This document shows positions 1 through 6,899 of a stretch of 14,336 bases of DNA, piece after piece. Position 1 is the stretch's first letter, and each line of letters opens with the position of its first letter. The stretch is from the NCBI GenBank assembly GCA_041740935.1, contig JBGSLA010000132.1, forward strand, positions 1-14,336. Direction: 5' to 3'. The notes beneath the pieces are model-generated. The model ran no database searches and had not been told where the DNA came from. It saw only the letters and a program-made list of their open reading frames with translations. The stretch comes from JBGSLA01 sp041740935 (GTDB taxonomy: Bacteria; Desulfobacterota; Desulfobaccia; Desulfobaccales; 0-14-0-80-60-11). Position numbers and translations under genes: made by a program.

Positions 1-10
1 CGGGCATGGA

Positions 11-62
11 TACCCCCCTCAGTCAGCTGCGCTGACAACTCCCCCCCCAGGGGGGAGAGGGA
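11..62. repeat. Intergenic palindromic repeat, CCCTCTCCC type
   Basis: This stretch holds a perfect hairpin GTCAGC-TGC-GCTGAC (22-36) followed by a C-run/G-run inverted pair that ends in GGGGAGAGGG. Related C-rich and G-rich pairs occur at 4289-4344 and 12951-12988. It lies downstream of the leftmost minus-strand gene and could fold in its 3' transcript. There is no T-tract, so I do not call it a terminator. Confidence 0.6.
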
Positions 63-125
63 ACTATTTGAAATTATTGCAAGATAAAAACTTATGGGTA
101 ATGCTTAAGGGGTATAAGAGGGGGT

Positions 126-608
126 TTATTTGATTCCCAGGCGCTCCGCCTCCTTGGGGGCGTGCTGCTTGAGGTTGTCGAACACCGCATATTGCGGGAT
201 CATGTGAAAATCCATGATCAGTTTGCCGAGAGCGGGGTCCAGCTGGGCATAGTGTACTCTGCCGTTCTGGAACTCGGTGAACAGGTCGGGTGATAAGCTG
301 TTCATGGTTTTCATGATGCTGTCATCCACCGCCTTTTTGCCGGCCGGATCCAGGGCCTCCCGCTTTTTGCCCAGCTCCACCATCTGTTTGATGGTCTCCT
401 CCTTGAGCTGGGTCAGCTTGGCGGTCAAGTCTTTGGGGTCGGGGCGTTCTTTCATGAGCGCCACCACCTTCTGCAAGACCCCCACATACAGATCGGCAAC
501 GGCCTTCCCCACGCCGTCGGCGGGCTGGGCCTGGGCGCCCGGGGCGCCGCCCAGGACCCCCATCAGCAGCGCGGTCATCACCACCGCGCCCCACCGCCTG
601 CGTTTCAT
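126..608 (-). CDS. Secreted small protein of unknown function
   Basis: This gene encodes 160 residues. A basic N-terminus (MKRRRW) is followed by a hydrophobic segment and a likely signal-peptidase site after AQA (about residue 27), so the product should be exported to the periplasm or beyond. The mature part is mainly charged and predicted helical: a Lys/Glu-rich stretch at about residues 50-95, then an aromatic C-terminal part (FHMIPQYAVFDNLKQH). The start is well supported by AAGGAGGA about seven bases upstream on the minus strand. I recognise no enzyme motif, cysteine pair or membrane segment beyond the signal. It stands alone, facing away from the next gene, with repeats on both sides. 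A small periplasmic helical protein is as far as the sequence goes. Confidence 0.8.
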   Translation of the reverse strand: MKRRRWGAVVMTALLMGVLGGAPGAQAQPADGVGKAVADLYVGVLQKVVALMKERPDPKDLTAKLTQLKEETIKQMVELGKKREALDPAGKKAVDDSIMKTMNSLSPDLFTEFQNGRVHYAQLDPALGKLIMDFHMIPQYAVFDNLKQHAPKEAERLGIK

Positions 609-682
609 GCACTTTCCTCCTTATTGTTTGGCAGAGAACCTTAGCACAAAAATCCTGGAAAGAATATCTTGCCGATATTTGT

Positions 683-848
683 CCTGAAAAGTTCAAGGTT
701 CCGGGTTCAAGGTTCAAAGTTTATTCGGTTCCGAAAAGTTCTGGTGTGGAACCGCCGCCTCGGCGGTTCATGCGAAGGCCAAGGCGCCGGCGCCACATTT
801 TTCATGCTTTACGGGTGGGCCGCCGGACCATGAGCGACTGTCCTGAAA
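683..848. repeat. Degenerate word repeat followed by a partial composite repeat
   Basis: The first part (about 683-728) alternates short words such as GGTTC, AAGGTTC and CGGGTTC in a loosely telomere-like way. From about 735 comes a piece of the composite repeat in minus orientation. It contains GTGGAACCGCCGCCTCGGCG and then a block around GGGTGGGCCGCCGG ending in CTGTCCTGAAAAG. The same block occurs at 6969-7030 and, on the other strand, at 11773-11824. It fills most of the first half of the 609-1386 gap, and I see no gene in that gap. Confidence 0.65.
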
Positions 849-869
849 AGTTTTTTTGTGGGGGAGGGG

Positions 870-899
870 GGTTCCCACGGGCTGGAAGCCCGTGCTACC
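870..899. repeat. Palindrome with ACGGGCTGGAAGCCCGT core
   Basis: This is an inverted repeat around CGGGCT-GGA-AGCCCG with the rim GTGCTACC. The same element occurs at 4244-4273 and 13628-13657 in the opposite orientation and at 11557-11580 in the same orientation. It is one member of the palindrome set filling the high-GC intergenic gaps. Confidence 0.75.
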
Positions 900-941
900 A
901 GGGCCGGTGGGCCCCTGCCCCCTCACCCGCCACCAACCATT

Positions 942-1001
942 GTAGGGGCGCACCTGCGTGTGCGCCCGGAGTACAGGGCGGACACCTGGGTCCGCCCCTA
1001 C
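942..1001. repeat. 60-bp double palindrome, first copy
   Basis: Two adjacent palindromes form this element. The first is GGGCGCAC...GTGCGCCC and the second is GGGCGGAC...GTCCGCCCC, with outer rims GTAGGGG and CCCCTAC. The whole 60-bp unit reappears at 13002-13061 as a near-perfect reverse complement with only a few mismatches, mainly in the linker. Confidence 0.8.
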
Positions 1002-1110
1002 AGGGGGTTGGTAGGGGGGTCTGGGGGGTCGGGAAGGGGGAACTGAAGCACCCGGCCGGCCCCGCCCGGTAAAATTTCGGCCAAAACCAAATAACCGCAA
1101 CAAAATAAGC

Positions 1111-1139
1111 TTGAGTTCATTTCGGCCTTGCTTTACAAT
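1111..1139 (+). promoter_or_regulatory. Probable sigma-70 promoter of the beta-propeller gene
   Basis: TTGAGT (1111-1116) and TACAAT (1134-1139) are 17 bases apart. They match the -35 and -10 consensus at 4/6 and 5/6 positions. Transcription would start near 1146 and give a leader of about 240 nt before the ATG at 1387. That leader contains the repeat at 1213-1272. Confidence 0.55.
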
Positions 1140-1212
1140 TTTTCGGAATATGGCCGGGCGCCGCCGCCCTCAACCAGGGCGGGCCTCGGCCATATCAATG
1201 TTAATTTTAAGA

Positions 1213-1272
1213 TGCAGGGACAGCCGCCCCCGGTTGTCCACGGAAGGGCAGGCGAGGGTGCCTGCCCCTGCA
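1213..1272. repeat. Palindrome pair inside a 5' leader
   Basis: The outer rims TGCAGGG and CCCTGCA enclose GGACAGCC...GGTTGTCC and GGGCAGGCG...GCCTGCCC palindromes. The same pair forms part of the composites at 4350-4513 and 6900-7190. Here it lies between a good promoter and the gene it serves, so it would be present in that mRNA. Confidence 0.7.
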
Positions 1273-1386
1273 TTATGCGAATTTTTGCGAATTTTACGGG
1301 GGCTTGGGAACCAGGGTTCAGCACGTCATGAATTAATGCCATTAATCTTAGGTTACCCATCTAACCAATCAAAGGGAGAAGACTTC

Positions 1387-2439
1387 ATGACACGTCGTAT
1401 TCTGCTTTGCCTGTGTCTGGGACTGCTGCTGGGCCCGGCCTCTGCGGCCCTGGCCTCCAACCCCCTGGGCGGCCTGGCCGTGGCCCTGTCGCCTGACGGC
1501 AAGGTCATGGCCGCGGCCGGCGACAACCGGGTGCTGTACGTCATCGATCCGGCCAAGATGGAGGTGGCCCAGAGGAATTGGCTGGGGACCTGCATCGTTG
1601 ACCTGGAGTTCAACAAGGACGGCAGCAAACTGGTGGCCGAGGACAGCGACGGCACCTTGCACCTGATCGACGCCAAGACCTGGAATCCGGTGAAAAAAGA
1701 AGCCAAGGCGGAAAAAATGAGCGCTGCCCGTAAGGCCGATCTCGGGGCCGGGCTGAATCCGGACTACAACGGTCAGATTATCCGCTTCCTGTCCCTGAGC
1801 GACCTGGGCGCCAAAGGCAAAGTGACCTTCGCCAAGGGGGAAAAAGTCGCGGCCCTGGGCCTTGACCCCGAGGGCGCCCGCCTGGCCGTGTGGCTGGAGC
1901 CGGTGAATGACGACTCCGAGCCCAAGGGCGGCAATCCCCCGGCGGACCTCAAGGGCCTGGCCGCGGACGAATTCCGCCTCAAAAATGACGGCAAAACCTC
2001 CCGCCTCCTGGTGTTCAAGGTCCCCGGGGGCGAAAAGCAGAGCGACCACAAACTGTATTATTCGCCTTCCACCAGCGGCGCCAAAATTCTCTTTAAGGGA
2101 GATGACGTGTTGGTGGTCAATTACACCAACCTCAACGCCCAGATCAACCCCAAAGGCGAAGTCACCCTTTTCAAGCTGGACAACAGCTTCAACTACGGCA
2201 TCGGCATTTCCCCGGACCAGAAGGTCCTCATGAGCGGCGGCCTGGCCGACGGCACCTACACCAAGGTGGCGGATATGGTCAAAACCAGTTTTCGGCCTGA
2301 CCGTCTGTCGGGGTGGCCGGAATATTTCAAGAGCTTCGCAGTGGGCCCGGACGGCGCCGCGTATGGGGGGACGTCGGGTTACCGGGTCATCAAGATCAAG
2401 CCCGGGGGAGGCTTTGACAAGAGCTACCCGGTGTATTAG
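1387..2439 (+). CDS. Secreted beta-propeller (WD40/YncE-like) repeat protein
   Basis: The product is 350 residues with a signal peptide (MTRRILLCLCLGLLLGPASA, cleavage near ALA/S). Propeller-type blades are visible: LAVALSPDGKVMAAAGDNRVLYVIDP (about 30-55), VDLEFNKDGSKLVAEDSDGTLHLIDAKT (71-98), VAALGLDPEGARLAVW (154-169), GIGISPDQKVLMSGG (271-285) and FAVGPDGAAYGGTSGYRVIKIKP (317-339). The SPDG / NKDG / GPDG turns followed by a hydrophobic strand are typical of WD40-like exported propellers, which are usually binding scaffolds. No catalytic residues are apparent. I chose the ATG at 1387 because AAGGGAGAAG lies just upstream and a signal peptide starts there. The open frame extends 276 bases further upstream, but through repeat and promoter sequence. 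The 3' end carries a small tandem duplication. Confidence 0.8.
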   Translation: MTRRILLCLCLGLLLGPASAALASNPLGGLAVALSPDGKVMAAAGDNRVLYVIDPAKMEVAQRNWLGTCIVDLEFNKDGSKLVAEDSDGTLHLIDAKTWNPVKKEAKAEKMSAARKADLGAGLNPDYNGQIIRFLSLSDLGAKGKVTFAKGEKVAALGLDPEGARLAVWLEPVNDDSEPKGGNPPADLKGLAADEFRLKNDGKTSRLLVFKVPGGEKQSDHKLYYSPSTSGAKILFKGDDVLVVNYTNLNAQINPKGEVTLFKLDNSFNYGIGISPDQKVLMSGGLADGTYTKVADMVKTSFRPDRLSGWPEYFKSFAVGPDGAAYGGTSGYRVIKIKPGGGFDKSYPVY

Positions 2440-2467
2440 GCTGCCTTTGACAAGAGCTACCCGGTGT
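2412..2467 (+). repeat. Tandem duplication of the gene's last codons
   Basis: A 23-bp segment starting CTTTGACAAGAGCTACCCGG occurs at 2412-2434, spanning the last codons up to the stop, and again at 2445-2467 just beyond it. The period is 33 bp. The first copy encodes FDKSYPV before the terminal Tyr and stop. The second copy lies after the stop, so the duplication looks recent and outside the coding part. Confidence 0.85.
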
Positions 2468-2481
2468 TTTGGGTTGCCCAA

Positions 2482-2557
2482 GGCGGGAGGCGCTGCGCTT
2501 TCCCGCCCTGCGGCCCTGCGGCCCTTTTGTAGGGACGGGTTTAAAACCCGCCCCTAC
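2482..2557. repeat. Two intergenic palindromes
   Basis: The first (2482-2507) is a GGCGGGA...TCCCGCC inverted repeat with core GCGCTGCGCTT. Relatives lie at 5977-6002, 11492-11517, 11893-11918 and 13500-13525. The second (2529-2557) is GTAGGGACGGG-TTTAAAA-CCCGCCCCTAC, almost identical to 13716-13744. Confidence 0.75.
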
Positions 2558-2585
2558 AGCCTACGGGTGCTGAGGTTTTTGAAAG

Positions 2586-2670
2586 TCCCCCTTTCCTGAA
2601 GGGGGATTTAGGGGGATTTGTCAGGGCTCAGCCAAATCCCCCCCGGCCCCCTGAAAAAAGGGGGGGGGGA
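2586..2670. repeat. CCCCCTTT / AAAGGGGG intergenic repeat
   Basis: This is a run of C-rich and G-rich words (CCCCCTTTCCTGAAGGGGG, AGGGGGATTT, AAATCCCCCC, CCCCCTGAAAAAAGGGGG) forming nested inverted repeats. It sits in the 2440-2921 gap, where I see no gene. It may fold in the transcript of either neighbour. Confidence 0.6.
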
Positions 2671-2726
2671 GCAAAGACCCGGTCCATGCAGGGTGCGCCC
2701 TGCGGCGCTGAACGCGGCTATACTTT

Positions 2727-2785
2727 GGTGGGGCGGCCGTCCCTGGCCGCCCATGGTCCAGGCGGGCACGGAGGCCCGCCCCACC
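2727..2785. repeat. Palindrome pair with GGTGGGGCGG rim
   Basis: The outer rims GGTGGGGCGG and CCGCCCCACC enclose GGGCGGCC...GGCCGCCC and GGCGGGC...GCCCGCC palindromes. The architecture (rim plus two stems) is the same as in the repeats at 942-1001 and 13002-13061 with different stem sequence. Confidence 0.65.
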
Positions 2786-2921
2786 GGGTTTATCCTGCAT
2801 TTTGAGGAAACCGATTCAAATTACGGTTCCCGAGTTCCCCCTAAGGAACCGGGAGTCAGCCCAGCGTGGAATGATCACTATCTTGCTTAAAGCAACTCTT
2901 CCCATGACACTGAGACACCTT

Positions 2922-3575
2922 ATGGCGAACCGCCGGCCCCGCCGGCATACCCCGAAAATCCCCCGCCGCGGCCGGCCGGGTTTGGCGGCGCTGCTCCTGG
3001 GGCTGTCCCTGTGCCTGGCCAATCCCGCGCTTTCCCAGGAAGTGAAAACCATCGACCCCAGCGGCCAGTGGCAGGGCCAACACGGGGTGTTGAGCCTGAT
3101 GCTCACCGGCGACGCCCTGTCCTTCTGCTATTCCGCGGTGTTCGGCGCCACCGCCCACCTGTGCGACGGCGTCGGGGTGGCGGGCCTGGAGAAGGACGGC
3201 GAGTACCATTACCTGGACGACCAGGGCAGGGTGGCCTTCATCGTCACCGAACAGGGCGTCACCCTGAAAACGGTGGAGGGCATCCCCTCCTTCTGCGGGG
3301 CCAACTGGCCGGGGGACGAGTTCACCCGGGACGGCTTCAAGCCGGTGCAGCGCTGCACGGTTTCCGAGCCCAAAACCTACTTCCACGTGGCCATGCGCAC
3401 CCCGCCCCTGAAGCGGCGGGCCTACGTGCTCAAAGGGGACCGGGTGGAGGTGGTCCCGGCCTGCTTCGAGGGCGGGGACGCCTGGGTTTTGGCCCGCTTC
3501 CGGGGACCCAAAGCCACCACCGTGGGCCTGGTCAAAAAAGACGCCCTGGAATGTCTGGAAGAAAACCGGCCATGA
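2922..3575 (+). CDS. Secreted cysteine-containing protein of unknown function
   Basis: The product is 217 residues from the ATG at 2922. A very basic N-terminus (MANRRPRRHTPKIPRRGR) precedes a hydrophobic segment and a likely cleavage site after ALS, so it should be exported. The mature region opens with SGQWQGQHGVLSLML, a beta-sheet pattern. Four cysteines follow in the contexts SFCYS, HLCDG, SFCGA and QRCTV, with two more near the C-terminus, suggesting disulphides. The last 50 residues (RAYVLKGDRVEVV...DAWVLARFRG...GLVKKDALE) read like a small SH3-like barrel, as in periplasmic binding modules. Starts at 2802, 2871 or 2904 are possible; none has a clear ribosome site, and 2922 places the signal peptide best. 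The next gene starts 50 bp later, probably in one transcript. Confidence 0.75.
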   Translation: MANRRPRRHTPKIPRRGRPGLAALLLGLSLCLANPALSQEVKTIDPSGQWQGQHGVLSLMLTGDALSFCYSAVFGATAHLCDGVGVAGLEKDGEYHYLDDQGRVAFIVTEQGVTLKTVEGIPSFCGANWPGDEFTRDGFKPVQRCTVSEPKTYFHVAMRTPPLKRRAYVLKGDRVEVVPACFEGGDAWVLARFRGPKATTVGLVKKDALECLEENRP

Positions 3576-3625
3576 CCGGCGCTTTACTCCATGGCCCTGA
3601 ATTTAAAAAATTGAGAGGATCAACC

Positions 3626-4174
3626 ATGAAAGGCAAAAGTGCACACCTCTGGATTTGGCTGTTGATGGCTCTGCTGATTTCCCTGTTCACCGTCCAGCTC
3701 TCCGGGGCGGGGGCCAACGACCATACCTGGTGGAAAATCGGTTTCCAGACGCCCCTGGCCTTTTCCAGCCCCAAAGAGATCGGCCTGGACGCCGCGGCCA
3801 TGATGCATCCCCCGGAAAGCGGCCCGGGCAAGGCCCAGATGGAGATCACCCTGGTGGGCGTGCCCAAAGACATGGCGGAAAGCCTGGGGAATAAGGACGC
3901 GGAAATCCTGAATTACGTCAAGGCCACCTTCCTGGGCGCGGCCACCCCCGCCACCAAAAAGGTGGAGCGGTCGTTTATGGGGAAAAAGGTCGCGGGCGAA
4001 GCCCAGGACACCACCATCCCCAAGCAAGGCGAACTCGAACTTTACCTGATCCCGCTCACCGATGGGGACAAAGTGGCGCTGGGTTTCACCCGGGACGCCC
4101 AATTCCCCAAAGACCAGGCGGACGGCGTCATCAACGCGGTGGCCCAGTCGCTTAAGGAAGTGAAGAAGCCCTGA
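3626..4174 (+). CDS. Secreted protein of unknown function
   Basis: The product is 182 residues. MKGKSAHLWIWLLMALLISLFTVQLSGAGA is a signal peptide or N-terminal anchor. The mature part begins near NDHTWWKIGFQTPLAFSSPKEIGLD and then shows alternating strands and helices, such as QMEITLVGVPKDMAESLG, KVERSFMGKKVAGEAQDTT and GELELYLIPLTDGDKVALGFTRD. It ends in a helix, VINAVAQSLKEVKKP. The pattern suggests a single alpha/beta domain of periplasmic type, but I cannot assign a family. GAGAGGA six bases before the ATG supports the start; upstream in-frame codons run through the previous gene in another frame and are not used. A hairpin with a T-run overlaps the stop codon and probably ends the two-gene transcript that begins at 2922. 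Confidence 0.8.
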   Translation: MKGKSAHLWIWLLMALLISLFTVQLSGAGANDHTWWKIGFQTPLAFSSPKEIGLDAAAMMHPPESGPGKAQMEITLVGVPKDMAESLGNKDAEILNYVKATFLGAATPATKKVERSFMGKKVAGEAQDTTIPKQGELELYLIPLTDGDKVALGFTRDAQFPKDQADGVINAVAQSLKEVKKP

Positions 4175-4192
4175 GGCCGGGCAGGCTTTTTT
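4166..4192 (+). terminator. Possible rho-independent terminator
   Basis: AAGCC(C)TG (4166-4173) can pair with CAGGCTT (4182-4188), leaving a GC-rich loop and running into a T-tract that continues to 4192. One C bulges, and the stem overlaps the stop codon. It is modest in strength but well placed at the end of the 2922-4174 unit. Confidence 0.45.
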
Positions 4193-4243
4193 CGGCTTTG
4201 ACCGGAGGCCCCGGCAATCTCCGGGGCAGTGGCCCATGGCCCC

Positions 4244-4344
4244 GGTAGCACGGGCTTCCAGCCCGTGGGTACCCCCGCAAAGCCTGAAAAGGATACCCCC
4301 CTCACCCCAGCCCTCTCCCCCCGCCAGCGGGTGGAGAGGGGGAA
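4244..4344. repeat. Two intergenic palindromes between secreted-protein gene and TMEM43 gene
   Basis: 4244-4273 is GGTAGCACGGGCT-TCC-AGCCCGTG, the reverse of the element at 870-899. 4289-4344 is a CCCCCCTCACC...CCCTCTCCCC / GGTGGAGAGGGGG element of the type also seen at 11-62 and 12951-12988. Confidence 0.7.
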
Positions 4345-4349
4345 AAGTT

Positions 4350-4513
4350 GTAGGGCGGGCACTGCCCGCCGCTCTCAGGTGCCGGATTCGAAGCCAAGCA
4401 GAGCTTGGCGGGCAAGCCGGTTCCCAATCGGGAGCCTGGGAACCGGAATATGGTGTAGGGACAGCCGCCCTCGGCTGTCCACGGAGGGCAGGCGGGGGCG
4501 CCTGCCCCTACAC
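4350..4513 (+). repeat. Composite palindrome array, copy A
   Basis: Five palindromic modules occur in order: GCGGGC-ACT-GCCCGC (4355-4369), GCCAAGC-AGA-GCTTGGC (4393-4409), GGTTCCCA...TGGGAACC (4419-4444), GGACAGCC...GGCTGTCC (about 4458-4480) and GGGCAGGCG...GCCTGCCC (about 4485-4507). The order of the first three is shared with copies at 5973-6142, 6900-7190 (inverted), 11488-11824 and 13777-13938. It ends about 44 bp before the TMEM43 start codon, so that gene's promoter must lie within or upstream of it. Confidence 0.8.
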
Positions 4514-4556
4514 GCTCCAAACTTTTTAAAACAGCAAACCGTATTAAGGAGGACAT

Positions 4557-5759
4557 ATGGCAGACGATTCTTTTGATGACAGCAGTTCATCGGGGTCAGA
4601 TTCCCAGGACTCCTTCACCGAAACCACCACCGAGTCGTGGTTCGGCCGCCTGGGCAATGCCTTCAAGGGCATTGTGGTGGGCCTCATCATCCTGGTCATC
4701 GGCTTTCCCCTGCTTTTCTGGAACGAAGGCCGGGCGGTGGCCACCTACAAGGCCCTCCAGGAGGGGGCCGGGGTCGTGGTTTCCGTGCCCGCCGACAAGG
4801 TCAATCCCCAAAATGAGGGGAAACTCATTCACCTCACCGGCACGGCCACCACCGGGGAAACCCTCACCGACCCGGATTTCGGCGTCTCCGCCCAGGCCAT
4901 CAAGCTCCTGCGCCAGGCCCGGATGTACCAGTGGCGGGAAAACAAAAAGTCCGAGACCGTCAAGAATGTCGGGGGCAGCACCAGCACCAAGACCACCTAT
5001 ACCTATGAAAAGGTCTGGTCCGACAGCCTCATCAAGTCGGGGGATTTCAAGAAGCCGGGGCACGGCAATCCTGCCCAGATGACCTATCCGCCCAAGCAGT
5101 TTACCGCCGCCAAGGTGACCCTGGGGGCGTTTGAGTTGTCACCCGGCCTGGTCACGCAGATCAGCGGCGCCGAAGGCCTGTCCATCGACGCGGCTCAGTC
5201 CCTGCCCGACAATCTCTGGGCCCGGGCCCGCTGGGAGGGCAACACCCTGTACATCGGCCCAAACCCCCAGGCCCCCCAGATCGGCGACATCCAGGTGGAC
5301 TTCCAGGTGGTGAAACCCCAGACGGTGAGCATCATCGCCAAGCAGTACCAGGGCCATCTGGAGCCCTACCAGACCTCCGCCGGCCGGAGCCTGGAGATGC
5401 TCCAGGCCGGGGTCAGGAGTTCCGAGGCCATGTTCCAGCAGGCCCACTCGGAAAATAAGGTCCTCACCTGGATCCTGCGGGTCGTGGGCGGCTTGTGCTT
5501 TTTCATAGGGCTGTCCATGATCCTCAAGCCCCTGTCCGTGCTCCTGGACGTGCTGCCCTTCCTGGGCAATGTGGCGGAGGCCGGCATCGGGATGGTGGCC
5601 CTGGTCCTGGCCCTGGCCCTGACCCTCATCACCGTGGCCATCGCCTGGTTTTACTACCGGCCGCTTATGGCCGTGGTCCTCATCCTGGCCGCGGTGGGCC
5701 TGATCCTGGGCTACCGCAAACTGCGGCCCAAGGCCCCGGCCCCCCAGCCCGCGGCCTGA
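4557..5759 (+). CDS. TMEM43 family (DUF1625) membrane protein
   Basis: The product is 400 residues, the same length as human TMEM43 (LUMA). The N-terminus is acidic and Ser-rich (residues 1-27). A transmembrane helix (about 38-55) leads straight into the family's NEGRAV motif (56-61). A large soluble region follows, with the typical GKLIHLTG strand (about 88-95), YQWREN, TTYTYEKVWSD, and later PQIGDIQVDFQVV. The C-terminus has three hydrophobic segments (roughly 300-388), including VLPFLGNVAEAGIGMVALVLALAL and WFYYRPL, also characteristic of the family. TMEM43 proteins are membrane organisers in eukaryotes; the bacterial role is not known to me. AAGGAGGA just before the ATG fixes the start. 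The gene has its own gap on each side and appears monocistronic. Confidence 0.9.
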   Translation: MADDSFDDSSSSGSDSQDSFTETTTESWFGRLGNAFKGIVVGLIILVIGFPLLFWNEGRAVATYKALQEGAGVVVSVPADKVNPQNEGKLIHLTGTATTGETLTDPDFGVSAQAIKLLRQARMYQWRENKKSETVKNVGGSTSTKTTYTYEKVWSDSLIKSGDFKKPGHGNPAQMTYPPKQFTAAKVTLGAFELSPGLVTQISGAEGLSIDAAQSLPDNLWARARWEGNTLYIGPNPQAPQIGDIQVDFQVVKPQTVSIIAKQYQGHLEPYQTSAGRSLEMLQAGVRSSEAMFQQAHSENKVLTWILRVVGGLCFFIGLSMILKPLSVLLDVLPFLGNVAEAGIGMVALVLALALTLITVAIAWFYYRPLMAVVLILAAVGLILGYRKLRPKAPAPQPAA

Positions 5760-5905
5760 GCGGCCGGCTGGCCGGCCAAGCCCGTCAAAATCCGGTTTTC
5801 GGTTGGCGGTTGGCGGTTTTCGGTAAAAAAAAATGAGAATAGGTTGAGGTTCTTGCAAAAAGTCGTGGTTGTCACCCTGAGCGCCGCGCAGGGTCTAGTG
5901 GTTAT

Positions 5906-5953
5906 GGTGGGCAGAGCCCACCCTACAATTCTGCACAGGCAGGATGCCTGTGC
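5906..5953. repeat. Two intergenic palindromes
   Basis: GGTGGGC-AGA-GCCCACC (5906-5922) and GCACAGGC-AGGAT-GCCTGTGC (5933-5953) are both perfect stems with short loops. Just upstream, 5795-5822 is a run of GGTTGGCGG / TTTTCGG words. At 6153-6196, on the far side of the next composite, is a related run on the other strand (CAAACCGAAAACAG). The 5760-6198 gap holds only such repeats. Confidence 0.7.
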
Positions 5954-5972
5954 TCCCGGGACCTGTGGAATC

Positions 5973-6142
5973 GTAGGGCGGGAAAGCGAAGCGCATCCCG
6001 CCGTTCAACGCTTCACCTGATTCGGAGCCAAGCAGAGCTTGGCGGACACCGAGGTTCCCAAGCGGAGCTTGGGAACCAGAATATATGTGGAGCAGGCGCC
6101 CCCGCCTGCTCTTGTCAAGAACCGCCGGGGCGGCGGTTCCAC
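5973..6142 (+). repeat. Composite palindrome array, copy B
   Basis: This copy has the same module order as copy A. A GTAGGGCGGGA...TCCCGCC palindrome replaces the first module. Then come GCCAAGC-AGA-GCTTGGC (6027-6043), GGTTCCCAAGC...GCTTGGGAACC (6053-6077), AGCAGGCG...CGCCTGCT (about 6091-6110) and GAACCGCC...GGCGGTTC (about 6119-6139), ending in CAC. It separates the TMEM43 gene from the convergent minus-strand gene. Confidence 0.8.
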
Positions 6143-6198
6143 CTGACAACCTCAAATAACCGCAAACAGCAAACCGAAAACAGAAAACAGAAACCCCC

Positions 6199-6663
6199 TC
6201 AAATGATCCCCAGCAGCAGCGCGGCCAGAAAGGCCGTGGCCGGGTCATCCGGCCCGCCGGCCCCCTCGAGTTTGCCGATGGTGGCCCCGTGGGAGTCGGA
6301 CAGGCTCTCGCCCTCCAGCTTGCCCAGCAGGGACCCCCGGGCATTGTAGATGGAGTTGCCGTCAAACTTGGCAATGAGCGACCCGGAGGAATTGTAGAGT
6401 TTGCCGTCCTCCAGCCTGGCCTTAAAAGACCCGCCGGCGCTGTAGTAGGAGCTGCCCTCGATTTTGCCGATGGTGGCCCCATGGGCGTTGGCGACGCTGC
6501 CGCTGTCCGTCTTGTACACCAGAGAGCCGCTGGACTTGTAAGCCTTCAGAGTTTGCGCCGGGGCCGGCGCGGCCAGGGTCACCCAGAAAAGCGCAGCCAG
6601 CCCCAGGCTGACCAGCAAACTGGCCCGGCCCCGCAACCGGCCCCCAAGATGTTGACGCCGCAT
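6199..6663 (-). CDS. Secreted protein made of 16-residue repeats
   Basis: The product is 154 residues. After a signal peptide (cleavage near APAQ, residue 37) come about 5.8 units of 16 residues: 42-57, 58-73, 74-89, 90-105, 106-121 and 122-134. The consensus is Y-[NS]-x-x-G-[SA]-x-[IL]-[GA]-K-[ILF]-[ED]-G followed by three variable positions, for example YNARGSLLGKLEGESL. Each unit should make a beta hairpin. The pattern resembles proteins annotated as five-fold beta-flower or MORN-like, but I cannot confirm either. The chain ends in a short hydrophobic tail (AFLAALLLGII). AAGGAGG lies about ten bases before the ATG on the minus strand. A perfect TATAAT -10 hexamer is visible at 6786-6791 on the minus strand, without a good -35. 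Confidence 0.8.
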   Translation of the reverse strand: MRRQHLGGRLRGRASLLVSLGLAALFWVTLAAPAPAQTLKAYKSSGSLVYKTDSGSVANAHGATIGKIEGSSYYSAGGSFKARLEDGKLYNSSGSLIAKFDGNSIYNARGSLLGKLEGESLSDSHGATIGKLEGAGGPDDPATAFLAALLLGII

Positions 6664-6899
6664 GACCTTATGACCTCCTTGGCCCCACCCCGGGGTCTCC
6701 GGGGCGGATCACGGTGAAATTGCCGGAAGGGGCCCACCTCAGGCCCTGCCTGACCCCTTTCCAGGTTTGATGGTAAAGCCAACCCATTATAGAGCATTGA
6801 TCAGCGGCCGGGGTCCTTTTGACGGACCGCCAGAATAATTTTTTACCGGCCCCAAACACCCGGATAGACGCGGTGTCTCTGTTATGAAAGTTTGTATCG

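Noticed and set aside
1111..1386. Upstream extension of the propeller gene to an ATG at 1111
   Set aside because: The extension runs through the sigma-70 promoter and a palindrome repeat and would bury the signal peptide; the ATG at 1387 has a ribosome site and starts the signal peptide directly.
1369..2481. Minus-strand open frame of 370 codons opposite the propeller gene
   Set aside because: High GC keeps the opposite strand open; its translation has no domain pattern, and the plus strand has a signal peptide, ribosome site and propeller motifs.
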